From Phenylobacterium deserti (GTDB lineage Bacteria; Pseudomonadota; Alphaproteobacteria; Caulobacterales; Caulobacteraceae): a stretch of DNA of 64,000 nucleotides. The notes under the pieces are model-generated. The model did no database searches, was not told the origin of the DNA, and was given only the letters and a program-made list of their open reading frames with translations. This document shows positions 47,969-57,213 of the stretch, piece by piece. The stretch is taken from NCBI GenBank assembly GCA_943332615.1, contig CALQQB010000008.1, positions 1 through 64,000 on the forward strand. Reading direction: 5' to 3'. Position 1 is the first letter of the stretch; each line of letters opens with the position of its first letter. The position numbers and the translations under genes were made by a program.

Positions 47969-49029
47969 TGGGTCTGCAACTCGCTCGCGGCCTCCCACGC
48001 GCCGTCCAGCCAGGCCACGATTTCGGCGGCGCCGGGGTGATCGAAGGCGGCAAAGCGCGCGCGAAGTCTGGCCTTTCGCTCGGTATCCAGACCATGAAGG
48101 CCGGTGTCCTCGAGCAGCAGCAGGTTGCGTTCCACGGCGTTGGCGAGGTCTGAGCCAAGCACTGTGTTGGCGGCGCGGCGGAAGGCGGCGAGGTACTGGT
48201 AGGCCTCACCCACGGCATAGCTCTCGGCAAGCGTAAGCGCTGGAATGCGCGACAACACCGCCTGTGACGCTGGATTCACCGCGTGGCCCGCGATGTGCGG
48301 CCCGATCGCGCCCGGGCGGCCGGTGAAGGCGCGCAGGTGCAGGTGCGGGCTCATCCGCGGGCCGTCGTTGACGGGGTAGTTGTCCCAGAGGAACGGCTTG
48401 CGGCCGATCTGTTCGCCGACCCGGGCCAGATGGCCGGGGGAGACCTCCCGTGCGCAGACCTCTTCGCCCGTCCACATGATCTCGATGGCCGGGTCCAGGG
48501 CGCGGCCCAGGTCTTCCAGGTAGTTCGCCGGGCGCTGGCCGAACACCCGGTCCAGCACAGCGTCGTCGGTGTAGTAGCTGGGGCACATGATCACCCGCGA
48601 TGCGGTGGTCCGCGCGGCGATCCAGTCTATGATCTCGACCTGGCGGGCGGCGAGATCGGGCAGGTCGCCTCGCATGTCGTCGAAGAAGATCCCGAGGTCG
48701 TCCAGGCCCAGCACGTCCAACTGGGCGAGCTTCGCGGCGAGCGCGTCCTTCGCCGGGCCATCGAACCCCAGATAGAGTTCGTAGGGGCTGAGGCCCACGC
48801 CGAATCGCACGCCGGCGGCGCGGCAGCCCGCGGCGAAGGCGGCCAGGTTCGCCAAATCCGAGTCGGGATAGGGCTCACGCCACTCCCGGCGCAGGCGGCT
48901 GTCCGCCTTTGGGGCATAGAGGTAGAAACGGTATCCGGCCGGGGCCAGGGCGGCGACCATGGCGGCCCGCTCGTCCCATCGATAGGGCCGGCCGAAAAAG
49001 CCCTCGATGATACCGAGTTCCGGGGTCAT
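47965..49029 (-). CDS. GH84-type beta-N-acetylglucosaminidase (O-GlcNAcase-like)
   Basis: A 354-residue protein with no signal peptide. It starts PELGIIEGFFGRPYRWDERA, the family GH84 opening strand, and shows YLYAPKADSRLRREWREPY, the catalytic Asp pair in LGIFFDDMRGD, then IMCPSYYTDDAVL and IEIMWTGEEVCAREV, FLWDNYPVNDG and LHLRAF, the pocket that holds GlcNAc. GH84 enzymes remove GlcNAc by substrate-assisted catalysis, acting on O-GlcNAc-proteins or glycans. The lack of a signal suggests a cytoplasmic substrate. It precedes and overlaps the retropepsin-like gene. Confidence 0.88.
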   Translation of the reverse strand: MTPELGIIEGFFGRPYRWDERAAMVAALAPAGYRFYLYAPKADSRLRREWREPYPDSDLANLAAFAAGCRAAGVRFGVGLSPYELYLGFDGPAKDALAAKLAQLDVLGLDDLGIFFDDMRGDLPDLAARQVEIIDWIAARTTASRVIMCPSYYTDDAVLDRVFGQRPANYLEDLGRALDPAIEIMWTGEEVCAREVSPGHLARVGEQIGRKPFLWDNYPVNDGPRMSPHLHLRAFTGRPGAIGPHIAGHAVNPASQAVLSRIPALTLAESYAVGEAYQYLAAFRRAANTVLGSDLANAVERNLLLLEDTGLHGLDTERKARLRARFAAFDHPGAAEIVAWLDGAWEAASELQTQ

Positions 49030-49059
49030 GCGCCCTGCATATCCGAAATCGGCGGCGCG

Positions 49060-49803
49060 CTACATCAGCCCTAGCGCCTTGAAGCTGGCGACGCCGTCGC
49101 GGCCGGCGACGAGATGGTCATGGACGGCGATACGCAGGGGCCGGGCGGCCTCGACGATCTGGCGGGTCATGTCGATGTCGGCGGAGCTGGGTGTGGGGTC
49201 GCCGCTGGGGTGGTTGTGCACCAGGATCACGGCGCTGGCGGAGAATTCCAAGGCGCGGCGGACCACCTCGCGCGGATAGACCGGGGCGTGGTCGACGGTG
49301 CCGCGGTTCATGATCTCGTCGGCGATCAGCTGGTTTTTCTTGTCGAGAAACAACACCCGGAACTGCTCACGCGCCTCATGGGCCAGTGCGGTCTTCACAT
49401 AGGCCAGCAAGGCGCTCCAGGAGGAGATCACCGGGCGGCGCGTCACCTGTTCGCGGGCTGTGCGCAGGGTGGCTTCCTGCAGCAGAGTCAGGTCCAGCGC
49501 CACCGCCTCGCCGACGCCAGTCACGGTGCGGAGGTCGTGAAGCGTTGCGCCCAGCACCCCGCCCAGTGAGCCGAAGCGAGCCAGCAGCTGCTTGGCCAGA
49601 GGTTTCACATCACCGCGCGGGATCGAACGGAAGAGGAAGAGTTCCAGCACCTCGTAGTCGGGCAGGGCCGCCAGGCCGCCCACGGCGGCGCGTTCACGCA
49701 GACGGTCGCGGTGGCCGGCATAGTGGGGCTTGGGTGGCGGCCTCGAGCGCCACAACTCGCTCTGCGCTGAAACATCTTCGACGGAGAACGGGCTGGCGAT
49801 CAT
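49060..49803 (-). CDS. radC: RadC family JAB-domain protein
   Basis: A 247-residue protein with an N-terminal HhH-type helical region ([46 protein letters not shown]) and a C-terminal JAB/MPN domain with the RadC metal site [19 protein letters not shown]. The His-x-His and Asp are those that bind zinc in JAMM proteins. RadC was once tied to DNA repair, but its biochemical role is unclear. The gene is monocistronic and in the usual length range. Confidence 0.93.
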   Translation of the reverse strand: MIASPFSVEDVSAQSELWRSRPPPKPHYAGHRDRLRERAAVGGLAALPDYEVLELFLFRSIPRGDVKPLAKQLLARFGSLGGVLGATLHDLRTVTGVGEAVALDLTLLQEATLRTAREQVTRRPVISSWSALLAYVKTALAHEAREQFRVLFLDKKNQLIADEIMNRGTVDHAPVYPREVVRRALEFSASAVILVHNHPSGDPTPSSADIDMTRQIVEAARPLRIAVHDHLVAGRDGVASFKALGLM

Positions 49804-49832
49804 GGCGCCTCAGTGTTCCGCAATTGTTCGCG

Positions 49833-50038
49833 TCTGGCAAGCCGCGATCTGGCAAGCCGCGATCTGACACCCCCGATCGGGGGACGCCGCACCGCCGCCG
49901 CTCCGGCAGGATGGCCGCAGGATGGGGATGACGGCATGAAGATCACGACGCTGATGAGCGTACTGACGGCCGCGGCGGTGTTGGTCGCGATGATCGTGGC
50001 GGCCCCCGCCTAGCTGCGGCCCCCGCCTAGCTGCGGCC
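49833..50038. repeat. Two short tandem duplications
   Basis: Two unrelated tandem repeats lie within 200 bases. A 15-base unit TCTGGCAAGCCGCGA occurs twice at 49833-49862. A 17-base unit GCGGCCCCCGCCTAGCT occurs twice plus six bases at 49999-50038. The second includes the stop codon of the small frame at 49936-50013. They look like slippage products in a non-essential gap. Confidence 0.75.
49936..50013 (+). CDS. Putative 25-residue single-pass membrane peptide
   Basis: A short frame encodes MKITTLMSVLTAAAVLVAMI plus five residues, almost a single hydrophobic helix. A GGGGAT stretch 8-13 bases upstream could serve as ribosome site. Small hydrophobic peptides of this kind are often real but cannot be told from chance in high-GC DNA. 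Its stop codon lies in a tandem repeat. Confidence is low. Confidence 0.35.
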   Translation: MKITTLMSVLTAAAVLVAMIVAAPA

Positions 50039-50043
50039 TGAGA

Positions 50044-53000
50044 TCAGCCGCCGGTCACCCTGATGGCATTGTCATCGGAGTTGCGGTCGATCTGCTTGTT
50101 GTAGGGATCGACACCGGCGAATTTCGGAGCCCTGGGCACCGTGACCGTCAAGGTCTGGACGCCGCTTCTCAGACCGGTGGTGCGGAACATGAGCACCTCC
50201 TTGGCCGAGAACCCGGGCTTGCCAGGCTCGGCGGTGAAGACGCCGATGTCAAAGACTTCGCCGGCTGGGATCGGGACCGGCGTCTCCTTGCCGCGCCCGT
50301 CGGCGTAAGCCTTCTTCGCCTCGACGGTCAGGGTCACATCGTAGCGCCCGTCGGCGCGCTTGGTCACCGCCGCGGTGCGCGTCTTCAGGTCGTAGAGGGT
50401 GATGTTCTCGAACAGGTCGGTTATGAGCTGCTGGGCGGCGGGATCGGCGCCGGCCTGGGCGCGCAGGGCGTCCACCAGGTCCTGCGAGCGGGGATAGGGC
50501 GCACCCTTGAAGGCGTACTGTTTCAGCAAGGTGCGCAGCGCGGCGTTGACCTTGGCCTCGCCGATCCGGTCGCGCAGCAGGTACATGACCAGCGAGCCCT
50601 TGCGGTAGTGGATGTAGTCCTGGTTCTCCACCCGCAAGAGCGGCTGCTCCTCGACGAGTTCGGCGCCGCGCGAGCGCAGATAGCGGTCCAGTTCGTACTT
50701 CAGGAACTTGCGGATCCCGGCATGGCCGTAGGTCTTCTCCATCACGATCAGGGCCGAGTACTGGGCGAGCGTCTCAGAGAGCGAGGTCGCGCCCTGCATG
50801 TCGGCGCCGATGATCTGGTGGGCCCACCACTGGTGCGCCAGTTCGTGGGCGGTGACATAGGTGACGTAGTCGATCTTGTCGGGCTTGGTGTTGTCGGTGA
50901 CGAAGCCGATGCCCTCGGAGTAGGGCATGGTGTTGGCGAACGCCTGGGCGAAGCGGGCGTAGTCCGGGAACTCCAGGATGCGGGCCTGGTGGAACTGGTA
51001 GGGACTGAAATTGGCCTGGAAGTAGTCGAGGCCGGTCTTCAGCGACCCAATCATCCGATCGACGTTCCAGGGGTGCTGGGCGTCGTAGTAGATGGCCAGC
51101 TCGATGCCCTTGTAGACCTCGCGCTTGATGGCGTAGCGGGCCGACTGCACCGAGAAGAAGTTGAGCACCGGGGCGTCGGTGCGGAAGCGGATGGTGCGCC
51201 GGCCGTTGCGGGTGACGTCGGAGATCCGGTAGCCTGGGGCCACTGGCGTCTGGTCAGCCTCGGTGGTGACGCGGATGTCGGCGTTTACCCAGTCGGCGTT
51301 GGCAACGTAGTTGCGGGCCTGAGCGGCGCGGTCCTCCAGCTTCGGCGGACGCAGCTGGGGCGGAAGGCCGTATTTCCTTCGCTTGGCGCGGTCCTGCAGC
51401 AACTGGTTGCGGTCCATGCCGATGATCGGGGCGAACTCGTAGTTGTTCAGGAAGGTCCCGTTGGCGACGACCTTGGTCATGTTGCCGGAGTTCTTGAAGC
51501 CGCGCTGTTGCAGCACCGTCTGGAACGACAGGGCCGAGGTCCCGCCGGGGGCCAGCGGCTTGTCGAAGGTGAAGATGCGGTAGTTGAAACGGTCGAAGGT
51601 TCGCACCCGCGCCGCGCCGGTGACCGACATCTGCAGGGCCTTGGTGTCGCGGTCGAGGCGCACATGCAGCTCGCGGATCGGGGCGGTGGTGTCGTTGACC
51701 AGGTGGTAGACGCCCTCGGCTTCCAACTTCGGCGCATGGGGATAGATCTGGACGTCGAGCTCCACGTCGGCGACGGAGGGCTGGGCCACCGTCTGATACT
51801 TTAGGAAGCCCTTCTCGTAGTCGGCCAGCCAGGCCTCGTCGCCAATCCGGGTGCGGTATTCGTTAAGGATCACCGTATTGTAGAAGATCTGCGCGCCCAG
51901 CCCGATCCAGGCGATCAGGGCGAGGGCGCCGATCACCCCGGCCGGGCTGGCCAGGCGCCGCGGAAGCCGCGCCACCCGGGTCCGTAGTCGCAGGTCGGTC
52001 CCGCGCGGCCAGAGCGCGTAGCCCAGCACCACCAGCACCACGGCGAAGGCGATCCAGTAGGCGCGGAACCAGGCGGCGATCCCGGCATAGGCGCCGTCGC
52101 CGTTCATATCGGAGAGCGGCGCGGCGGGGTGGCCCATGTAGAGGTAGAGGTTGTGCTCCCAGCCCATCCGCGGCGCCACCAGCCGGCCGATCAGCACCAG
52201 GATCAGCAGGCCCCAGCCGACGAACTTGTTGGGCGCCAGCGCCTGCAGAAACACGGCCAGGATCGCCAGCAGCGACCAGTCAATGGCGCCGGGCAGAATG
52301 TACCAGAACAGGTAGTGGGCCGGCTGCAGGTCGGTGAAGCCCTTGCCGAGCTGCACGGCCATGCCGGTCAAGGCCGCCACGGTCAGCATCGCCAACAGCA
52401 CGAGGCAGATCGCGATCGCCTTGGGAACCAGCAAGGCCCAGTCGGGCAGGGCGGTGGCGTCGATGATCTCCTGGGTGCGCCGCTCGCGTTCGCGCCAGAC
52501 CAGCTCGCCAGAGTAGTAGATCGCCACGATCCAGACCAGGATCACGAAGCTGCCCTGCAGCGAGGTGATAATCCAGCGCGTCACCGGATACAGCGCCGCG
52601 CCCTGCAATTCGGCGCCCAGCAGCAGGTTGGCGAGGGCGTTGAACATGCCCAGTAGCAGCAGCACGATGAAAGCCGGGCTCTTGAACACCTGGCTCACCT
52701 CGAAGCGGGTGCGCACGACCAGCTGGGTCCAGGCGGTGAAGGAATTGAACACCGGCCTCGCCAGGGGGCGAGGCGCGGGCGACGCGGCCACCGGGCCGGC
52801 CTCCGGCGCCGCCGGCTTGCGGCGCCCAGCGCGGGCCTCGAAGCTGTAGATGAAATAGGCGCTGGTCAGGGCCAGGCAGCCCACGGGCGTCCAGACCACG
52901 CGGTTCCACAAGAGGGCGCCGGCAATGGCCGGGGTCTTCGTATTGGCGTCGGCGGCGGTGTAGTAGCGGGTGGCCAGCTCGAAGGCGGTGGTCCCGAACG

Positions 53001-53643
53001 GGTCGAGCATTGCCGCAAGGCCCAGTCGCTCCGGATCGGCCAGCGCCACCTGGGCGGCGAGGAAGATGGCGAGAAACGCCGCCACGCCGATGTAGGTCGC
53101 CATCATCGAGCGCGTGGCCGTCGCCAGGGCGAAGAACAGCGCCGAGACCAAGAAGATGGTCGGCAGGGCGATCCACAGATAGGCGAAGGCGTAGGCGCCG
53201 GGCAGGTTCGGGCCCAGCCGCTCGGGGTCGATCCAGGGCATGAGCGATCCGGCGAACATCCCGAAGGGGACGATCAGGAACGCCAGCGCCACCGCGGCGA
53301 AAGCGCCGGCGAAGCGGCCGAAGAGGTAGTCGAACTTGCCGATCCGGGTGGAGCGGATGATCGGTCCGAAGCCGGTCTCGTCGTCGCGCACAATGATGTT
53401 GGCCACGAAGGCGGTCGAGGCGAACATGAAGATGGTCGCCATCGTGCCGATGCTCTGGGCGATGGCGGACGGTGAATTCTTATGAATGTTGCCGACTGCC
53501 CCGATGTTCAGGTTCTCGGAGACCACGGCGATGAACGGGAACAGGAAGAAGACCACCAGGGTGATCCAGTAGATCGGCTGGCGCAGCTGGTAGCGTAGCT
53601 CGAAGGCGGCGACGTTGCCGAACATCCCCGTCTTGCCAAGCAT
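50044..53643 (-). CDS. ABC-2 permease fused to M1 aminopeptidase
   Basis: A 1199-residue protein. The first 600 residues contain about twelve membrane helices arranged as two ABC-2-type permease units (GKFDYLFGRFAGAFAA, GELVWRERERRTQEIIDATA). A large periplasmic M1 peptidase domain follows, with the zinc motif HELAHQWW at residues 933-940 and the third ligand in SLSETLAQYSALIV. The GAMEN-type exopeptidase motif is not obvious in the standard form. The gene is 8 bases downstream of its ATPase, forming a two-gene ABC system. Members of this fusion family are uncharacterised; peptide processing linked to export or import is inferred. Confidence 0.9.
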   Translation of the reverse strand: MLGKTGMFGNVAAFELRYQLRQPIYWITLVVFFLFPFIAVVSENLNIGAVGNIHKNSPSAIAQSIGTMATIFMFASTAFVANIIVRDDETGFGPIIRSTRIGKFDYLFGRFAGAFAAVALAFLIVPFGMFAGSLMPWIDPERLGPNLPGAYAFAYLWIALPTIFLVSALFFALATATRSMMATYIGVAAFLAIFLAAQVALADPERLGLAAMLDPFGTTAFELATRYYTAADANTKTPAIAGALLWNRVVWTPVGCLALTSAYFIYSFEARAGRRKPAAPEAGPVAASPAPRPLARPVFNSFTAWTQLVVRTRFEVSQVFKSPAFIVLLLLGMFNALANLLLGAELQGAALYPVTRWIITSLQGSFVILVWIVAIYYSGELVWRERERRTQEIIDATALPDWALLVPKAIAICLVLLAMLTVAALTGMAVQLGKGFTDLQPAHYLFWYILPGAIDWSLLAILAVFLQALAPNKFVGWGLLILVLIGRLVAPRMGWEHNLYLYMGHPAAPLSDMNGDGAYAGIAAWFRAYWIAFAVVLVVLGYALWPRGTDLRLRTRVARLPRRLASPAGVIGALALIAWIGLGAQIFYNTVILNEYRTRIGDEAWLADYEKGFLKYQTVAQPSVADVELDVQIYPHAPKLEAEGVYHLVNDTTAPIRELHVRLDRDTKALQMSVTGAARVRTFDRFNYRIFTFDKPLAPGGTSALSFQTVLQQRGFKNSGNMTKVVANGTFLNNYEFAPIIGMDRNQLLQDRAKRRKYGLPPQLRPPKLEDRAAQARNYVANADWVNADIRVTTEADQTPVAPGYRISDVTRNGRRTIRFRTDAPVLNFFSVQSARYAIKREVYKGIELAIYYDAQHPWNVDRMIGSLKTGLDYFQANFSPYQFHQARILEFPDYARFAQAFANTMPYSEGIGFVTDNTKPDKIDYVTYVTAHELAHQWWAHQIIGADMQGATSLSETLAQYSALIVMEKTYGHAGIRKFLKYELDRYLRSRGAELVEEQPLLRVENQDYIHYRKGSLVMYLLRDRIGEAKVNAALRTLLKQYAFKGAPYPRSQDLVDALRAQAGADPAAQQLITDLFENITLYDLKTRTAAVTKRADGRYDVTLTVEAKKAYADGRGKETPVPIPAGEVFDIGVFTAEPGKPGFSAKEVLMFRTTGLRSGVQTLTVTVPRAPKFAGVDPYNKQIDRNSDDNAIRVTGG

Positions 53644-53651
53644 GGGGCGCC

Positions 53652-54530
53652 TCAGGCCGCGCGGCGCGAGGCGGCGAGGGTGGAGAAGTAGACGTCCTCG
53701 AGTCCGCCGTGGATCGGCTCAAAGCTCGTGTCCGGCCGGGCGTCCGCCAGGACGTGGATGATCAGCCGGCCGGCCGACAGCCGCGTGGCGATCACGTCAT
53801 GGCGGCCGCGCATCGCCTCCACCTCGCCGCGGTCGATGATTTTGCGCCAGACGTGGCCGGCCAGGTCGCGCACCAGATCGCCGGGCGCGCCCTCCTTCAG
53901 GATCCTCCCCCCCGCCAACACCGCCATGCGCGGGCAGAGGTCGGAGACGTCATCGACGATGTGGGTGGACAGGATCACCACCACGTTCTCGCCGATCTCG
54001 GCCAGCAGGTTCAGGAACCGGTTGCGCTCCTCCGGGTCGAGGCCGGCGGTGGGCTCGTCCACGATGATCAGGGTGGGCCGCCCGATCAGCGCCTGGGCGA
54101 TGCCGAACCGCTGGCGCATGCCGCCGGAAAAGCCGGCCACGGCCTTCTTGCGCACGTCCCACAGGTTCACCTGGTTCAGCAGGGTCTCGACGGTGTCCTT
54201 GCGCTCGGCCTTGCCGGCGATGCCCTTCAGCACGGCCATGTGGTCGAGCAGGTCGAGAGCCGAGACCCGCGGATAGACCCCGAAGTCCTGCGGAAGGTAG
54301 CCCAGGGTGCGGCGCAGCTTCTCAGGCTCGGCGACCACGTCGATGTCGCCGAAGGTGATCGCGCCCGACGTGGGGGTCTGCAGGGTGGCGATGGCTCGCA
54401 TCAGGGTCGACTTGCCGGCGCCGTTTGGCCCCAGCAGCCCGAACATGCCCTTGCCGATCTCCAGATCGACACCGTCCAGCGCGCGCGTCCCGTTCGGATA
54501 GACGTGCGTCAAACCCTTGATCGAAAGCAT
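53652..54530 (-). CDS. ABC transporter ATP-binding protein
   Basis: A 292-residue ATPase subunit: Walker A LLGPNGAGKSTLMR, Q-loop LGYLPQDFGVYPRVS, signature AGFSGGMRQRFGIAQ, Walker B LIIVDEPTAGLDPEE and the H-loop VILSTHIVDDVSDL. ATG 54530 starts right at the domain (MLSIKGLTHVYPNGT), with GGAAAG upstream; an in-frame start 30 bases earlier is less likely. It pairs with the permease-M1 peptidase fusion encoded immediately downstream. Confidence 0.95.
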   Translation of the reverse strand: MLSIKGLTHVYPNGTRALDGVDLEIGKGMFGLLGPNGAGKSTLMRAIATLQTPTSGAITFGDIDVVAEPEKLRRTLGYLPQDFGVYPRVSALDLLDHMAVLKGIAGKAERKDTVETLLNQVNLWDVRKKAVAGFSGGMRQRFGIAQALIGRPTLIIVDEPTAGLDPEERNRFLNLLAEIGENVVVILSTHIVDDVSDLCPRMAVLAGGRILKEGAPGDLVRDLAGHVWRKIIDRGEVEAMRGRHDVIATRLSAGRLIIHVLADARPDTSFEPIHGGLEDVYFSTLAASRRAA

Positions 54531-54631
54531 AGGCCCGTACTTTCCACCCCGTCCCTGCACCGAAGCTGCCCCGGCGCGGCATGGGCGGCAAGTGAGGGAT
54601 GCGTAACGTTTTCTCGGAGCCGCCGTTACGC

Positions 54632-56281
54632 TCAGCTCAGGTCGATCGCCACGGCGGCCAGGTCGCCGCGCCAGCGGCGCTTGGCCTCGGCGCGATGGTC
54701 ACGCGCGGCGCCGGAGCGGCCCTGGGCGGCCTCCGCATCGGCCAGGATGCGCAGCGCCAGCGCGTCCTGCGGCCATTCGGCCAGGCTGGCATGGGCGGCG
54801 CGCTCCGCCTCGGCGTAGCGGCCGGCCTTCAACTCGGCCGCCGCCAGGCTGCGGCGCACCGGATACCACCAGGGCGGGGGGTCGAAGTTCTTCGGTACGG
54901 GGAAGGCCTTCTCCTGGACGATGGCGGCCTTGGCGAACAGCACGGCGGCCTGGTTGGGCTGGCCTCCCAGCATCGCGGCCCGGCCAGCCAGGACGCCACC
55001 AGCGATTTCGGCGACCTGGATGTTGCCGGTTTCCGACGCTTTGGCCGCCTCGGCGCCCAGCGCTGTGATGGCCGCGGCCTCGCGGCTAACGCCGGCCGCG
55101 TCGCCCTTGATGGCATAGGCCTCGCCGCGGGCGTAGTGGCGGTAGATCTTCAGGATGCGCAGGTCGGTCGGCGTCTCCGTTAGCGCCAGCGCGCGGTCCG
55201 GCGCGAACCGGCCCAGCGCGACCAGGCTTCGGGCCTGGGCCGTCGTGCCCCGCTCCACATTGGCCGCCTTCGGGAAGCCGACGGCTGCATGCTCGGCGTA
55301 TTTCAGCGCCAGGCCACCGTCGCCGGCCATCATCGCCCCGCCCAGGCCGAACAGGTAGTTGTGCAGGTAGTACCGAGGCCCTGTGGCGCTGGCGGCGACG
55401 GAGACGCCGGTCTGGGCATCGACCTTCAGCGCCTGGGCGTTCTCAAGCGCGACGTCCTCGTACAGACCCACCCGCATGAGGGTGTGGGTGCCCATGTGGA
55501 CCAGGTGGCCCGCCCCGGGCGCCAGGCCCGCGAGACGCTCGGCATAGGGCAGGGCCAGCGGCGCGTGTCCGGCGAACTCGCTGGCGTGGATGTAGTAGTG
55601 GATCGCCGCGGTCTCGTCCGGCTTGCGGGCCAGCACGGCTTCCAGGATCTCCATCGCCCGGGGCACGCCGGACACGTCGTCCTGCCGGGCCGGGATCAGC
55701 AGGGCGTGCGCCGCATGGGTGGCGATGGCGTCATCGGCGGGATAGCGCCGCGCGATGGCGTCCATGGCGTGGCCGTACGCCTGCTCGCGGCCCTCGGGCG
55801 GCGCGACGGGGCGATAGCGCAGCTGCAGGGCGGCGATCAGCGAGGCGGCCCGGTCGTCGCCGGGCTTCACCAGCTTGGCGGCGCGGTCGGCGATGGCCAG
55901 AGCGGCGGCGGTCTCCTGCGGCGTGGCCTGGGTGTTGAGGGTAGCGCCCAGCGACAGGGCTTCTCCCCAGGCGCACATCGCGCAGGTCGAATCGAGGGCG
56001 GCCGCCTTGGCCAGGGCCTGCTTGTTCTCGGCGTGCAGGAAGGCGTGATAGGCCTGCATCCCATAGCTGAACCAGGCCTGGGCCTCGGGGTTGGCGGTGT
56101 CGGCGGTGAAGCTGCTGTTGCCGACGCCGGGCAGGATGATGCCTTTCGGCGCGACGCCCGCCGACAGGGCGCTCTCGGCGCCGCAGATCGCGTTGATACC
56201 GATCTCGGTGGGGTTGGAGCCTAGCGCGGACGGCGAGGCCAGGACCATGGCGGCGCCAAGCGCCAGAGTGAACTTCAGCAT
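54632..56281 (-). CDS. Exported tetratricopeptide-repeat protein
   Basis: A 549-residue protein with a signal peptide (LKFTLALGAAMVLASPSALG) and helical repeats throughout. TPR-like units are visible at AQAWFSYGMQAYHAFLHAEN, MCAWGEALSLGATLN and, near the end, RRSLAAAELKAGRYAEAERAA with DALALRILADAEAAQGRSG. A CAMCAWGEAL motif with close cysteines and the HYYIHASEFAGHAPLAL region match a family of uncharacterised bacterial TPR proteins. It is probably a periplasmic scaffold; no partner can be named. It is upstream of the ABC pair by 101 bases on the same strand. Confidence 0.85.
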   Translation of the reverse strand: MLKFTLALGAAMVLASPSALGSNPTEIGINAICGAESALSAGVAPKGIILPGVGNSSFTADTANPEAQAWFSYGMQAYHAFLHAENKQALAKAAALDSTCAMCAWGEALSLGATLNTQATPQETAAALAIADRAAKLVKPGDDRAASLIAALQLRYRPVAPPEGREQAYGHAMDAIARRYPADDAIATHAAHALLIPARQDDVSGVPRAMEILEAVLARKPDETAAIHYYIHASEFAGHAPLALPYAERLAGLAPGAGHLVHMGTHTLMRVGLYEDVALENAQALKVDAQTGVSVAASATGPRYYLHNYLFGLGGAMMAGDGGLALKYAEHAAVGFPKAANVERGTTAQARSLVALGRFAPDRALALTETPTDLRILKIYRHYARGEAYAIKGDAAGVSREAAAITALGAEAAKASETGNIQVAEIAGGVLAGRAAMLGGQPNQAAVLFAKAAIVQEKAFPVPKNFDPPPWWYPVRRSLAAAELKAGRYAEAERAAHASLAEWPQDALALRILADAEAAQGRSGAARDHRAEAKRRWRGDLAAVAIDLS

Positions 56282-56350
56282 GGCCGGAGCATCGCGCCGT
56301 TGCCCGGCCGGGGCAATGGCCTGGACTGGCCGCTTTCGAGGACCGGCGAG

Positions 56351-57169
56351 CTACGCAACCGTGATCGGCGGCCGGTACTGCCCGGTCGGCGACAGGGTGA
56401 AGACTTCGAAGCCGGTCTCGGTGACGCCGATCGAATGTTCGCACTGCGCCGACAGCGACTTGTCGCGGGTGACCGCCGTCCAGCCGTCGGCGAGCAGCTT
56501 CACCGGGTGCTTGCCCAGGTTCACCATCGGCTCGATCGTGAAGAACATGCCGGCCCGCAGCAGCTCGCCCGTGCCGCGCTGGCCGAAGTGCAGGATGTTG
56601 GGCGCGTCGTGGAACACCTTGCCCAGCCCGTGGCCGCAGAAGTCGCGCACCACCGAGCAGCGCATGCTTTCCACATAGGACTGGATGGCGTGGCCGATAT
56701 CGCCGGTGCGGTTCCCCGGCTTCACCATGGCAAGGCCGCGATCCAGCGCCTCGTAGGTCACGTCCACCAGCCGCTTGGCGCGAGGGGCCACCGGGCCCAC
56801 GCCGTACATCCGCGAGGTGTCGCCGTGCCAGCCGTCGACGATCACGGTCACGTCGATGTTGACGATGTCGCCCTCCCGCAGGGCCCGCTCGCCCGGGATG
56901 CCGTGGCAGACGATGTGGTTGGGGCTGATGCAGACGGTCTTGGTGTAGCCGCGATAGCCCAGGCAGGCCGGGATCGCGCCATGGTCTACGATGAACTCGC
57001 GGGCTAGGTCGTCGAGGGCGCCGGTGACCGCGCCGGGCACGACGTGCGGGGTCAGCATGTCCAGGCACTGGGCGGCCAGCAGGCCGGCCTTGCGCATGCC
57101 CTCGAAGGCCGCAGCGTCGTGCAGCTTGATCTGGCCCGTGCGATATTCGGCGTCGAGGATGTCGGTCAT
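56351..57169 (-). CDS. map: Methionine aminopeptidase, type I
   Basis: A 272-residue cytosolic enzyme that removes the initiator Met from new proteins. The five metal ligands of the pita-bread fold are visible: the Asp pair in NIDVTVIVDGWHGDTSRMY, His in DFCGHGLGKVFHDAPN, Glu in FTIEPMVN and Glu in EHSIGVTETGFEV. GYRGYTKTVCISPNHIVCHG supplies the catalytic His of type I enzymes. The gene follows sfsA on the minus strand by 44 bases, an arrangement often seen in alphaproteobacteria. Confidence 0.96.
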   Translation of the reverse strand: MTDILDAEYRTGQIKLHDAAAFEGMRKAGLLAAQCLDMLTPHVVPGAVTGALDDLAREFIVDHGAIPACLGYRGYTKTVCISPNHIVCHGIPGERALREGDIVNIDVTVIVDGWHGDTSRMYGVGPVAPRAKRLVDVTYEALDRGLAMVKPGNRTGDIGHAIQSYVESMRCSVVRDFCGHGLGKVFHDAPNILHFGQRGTGELLRAGMFFTIEPMVNLGKHPVKLLADGWTAVTRDKSLSAQCEHSIGVTETGFEVFTLSPTGQYRPPITVA

Positions 57170-57213
57170 AGGGTGTGCTCCGGGCGCCTATGTCGCAATC
57201 CTAGCACGGAAGT

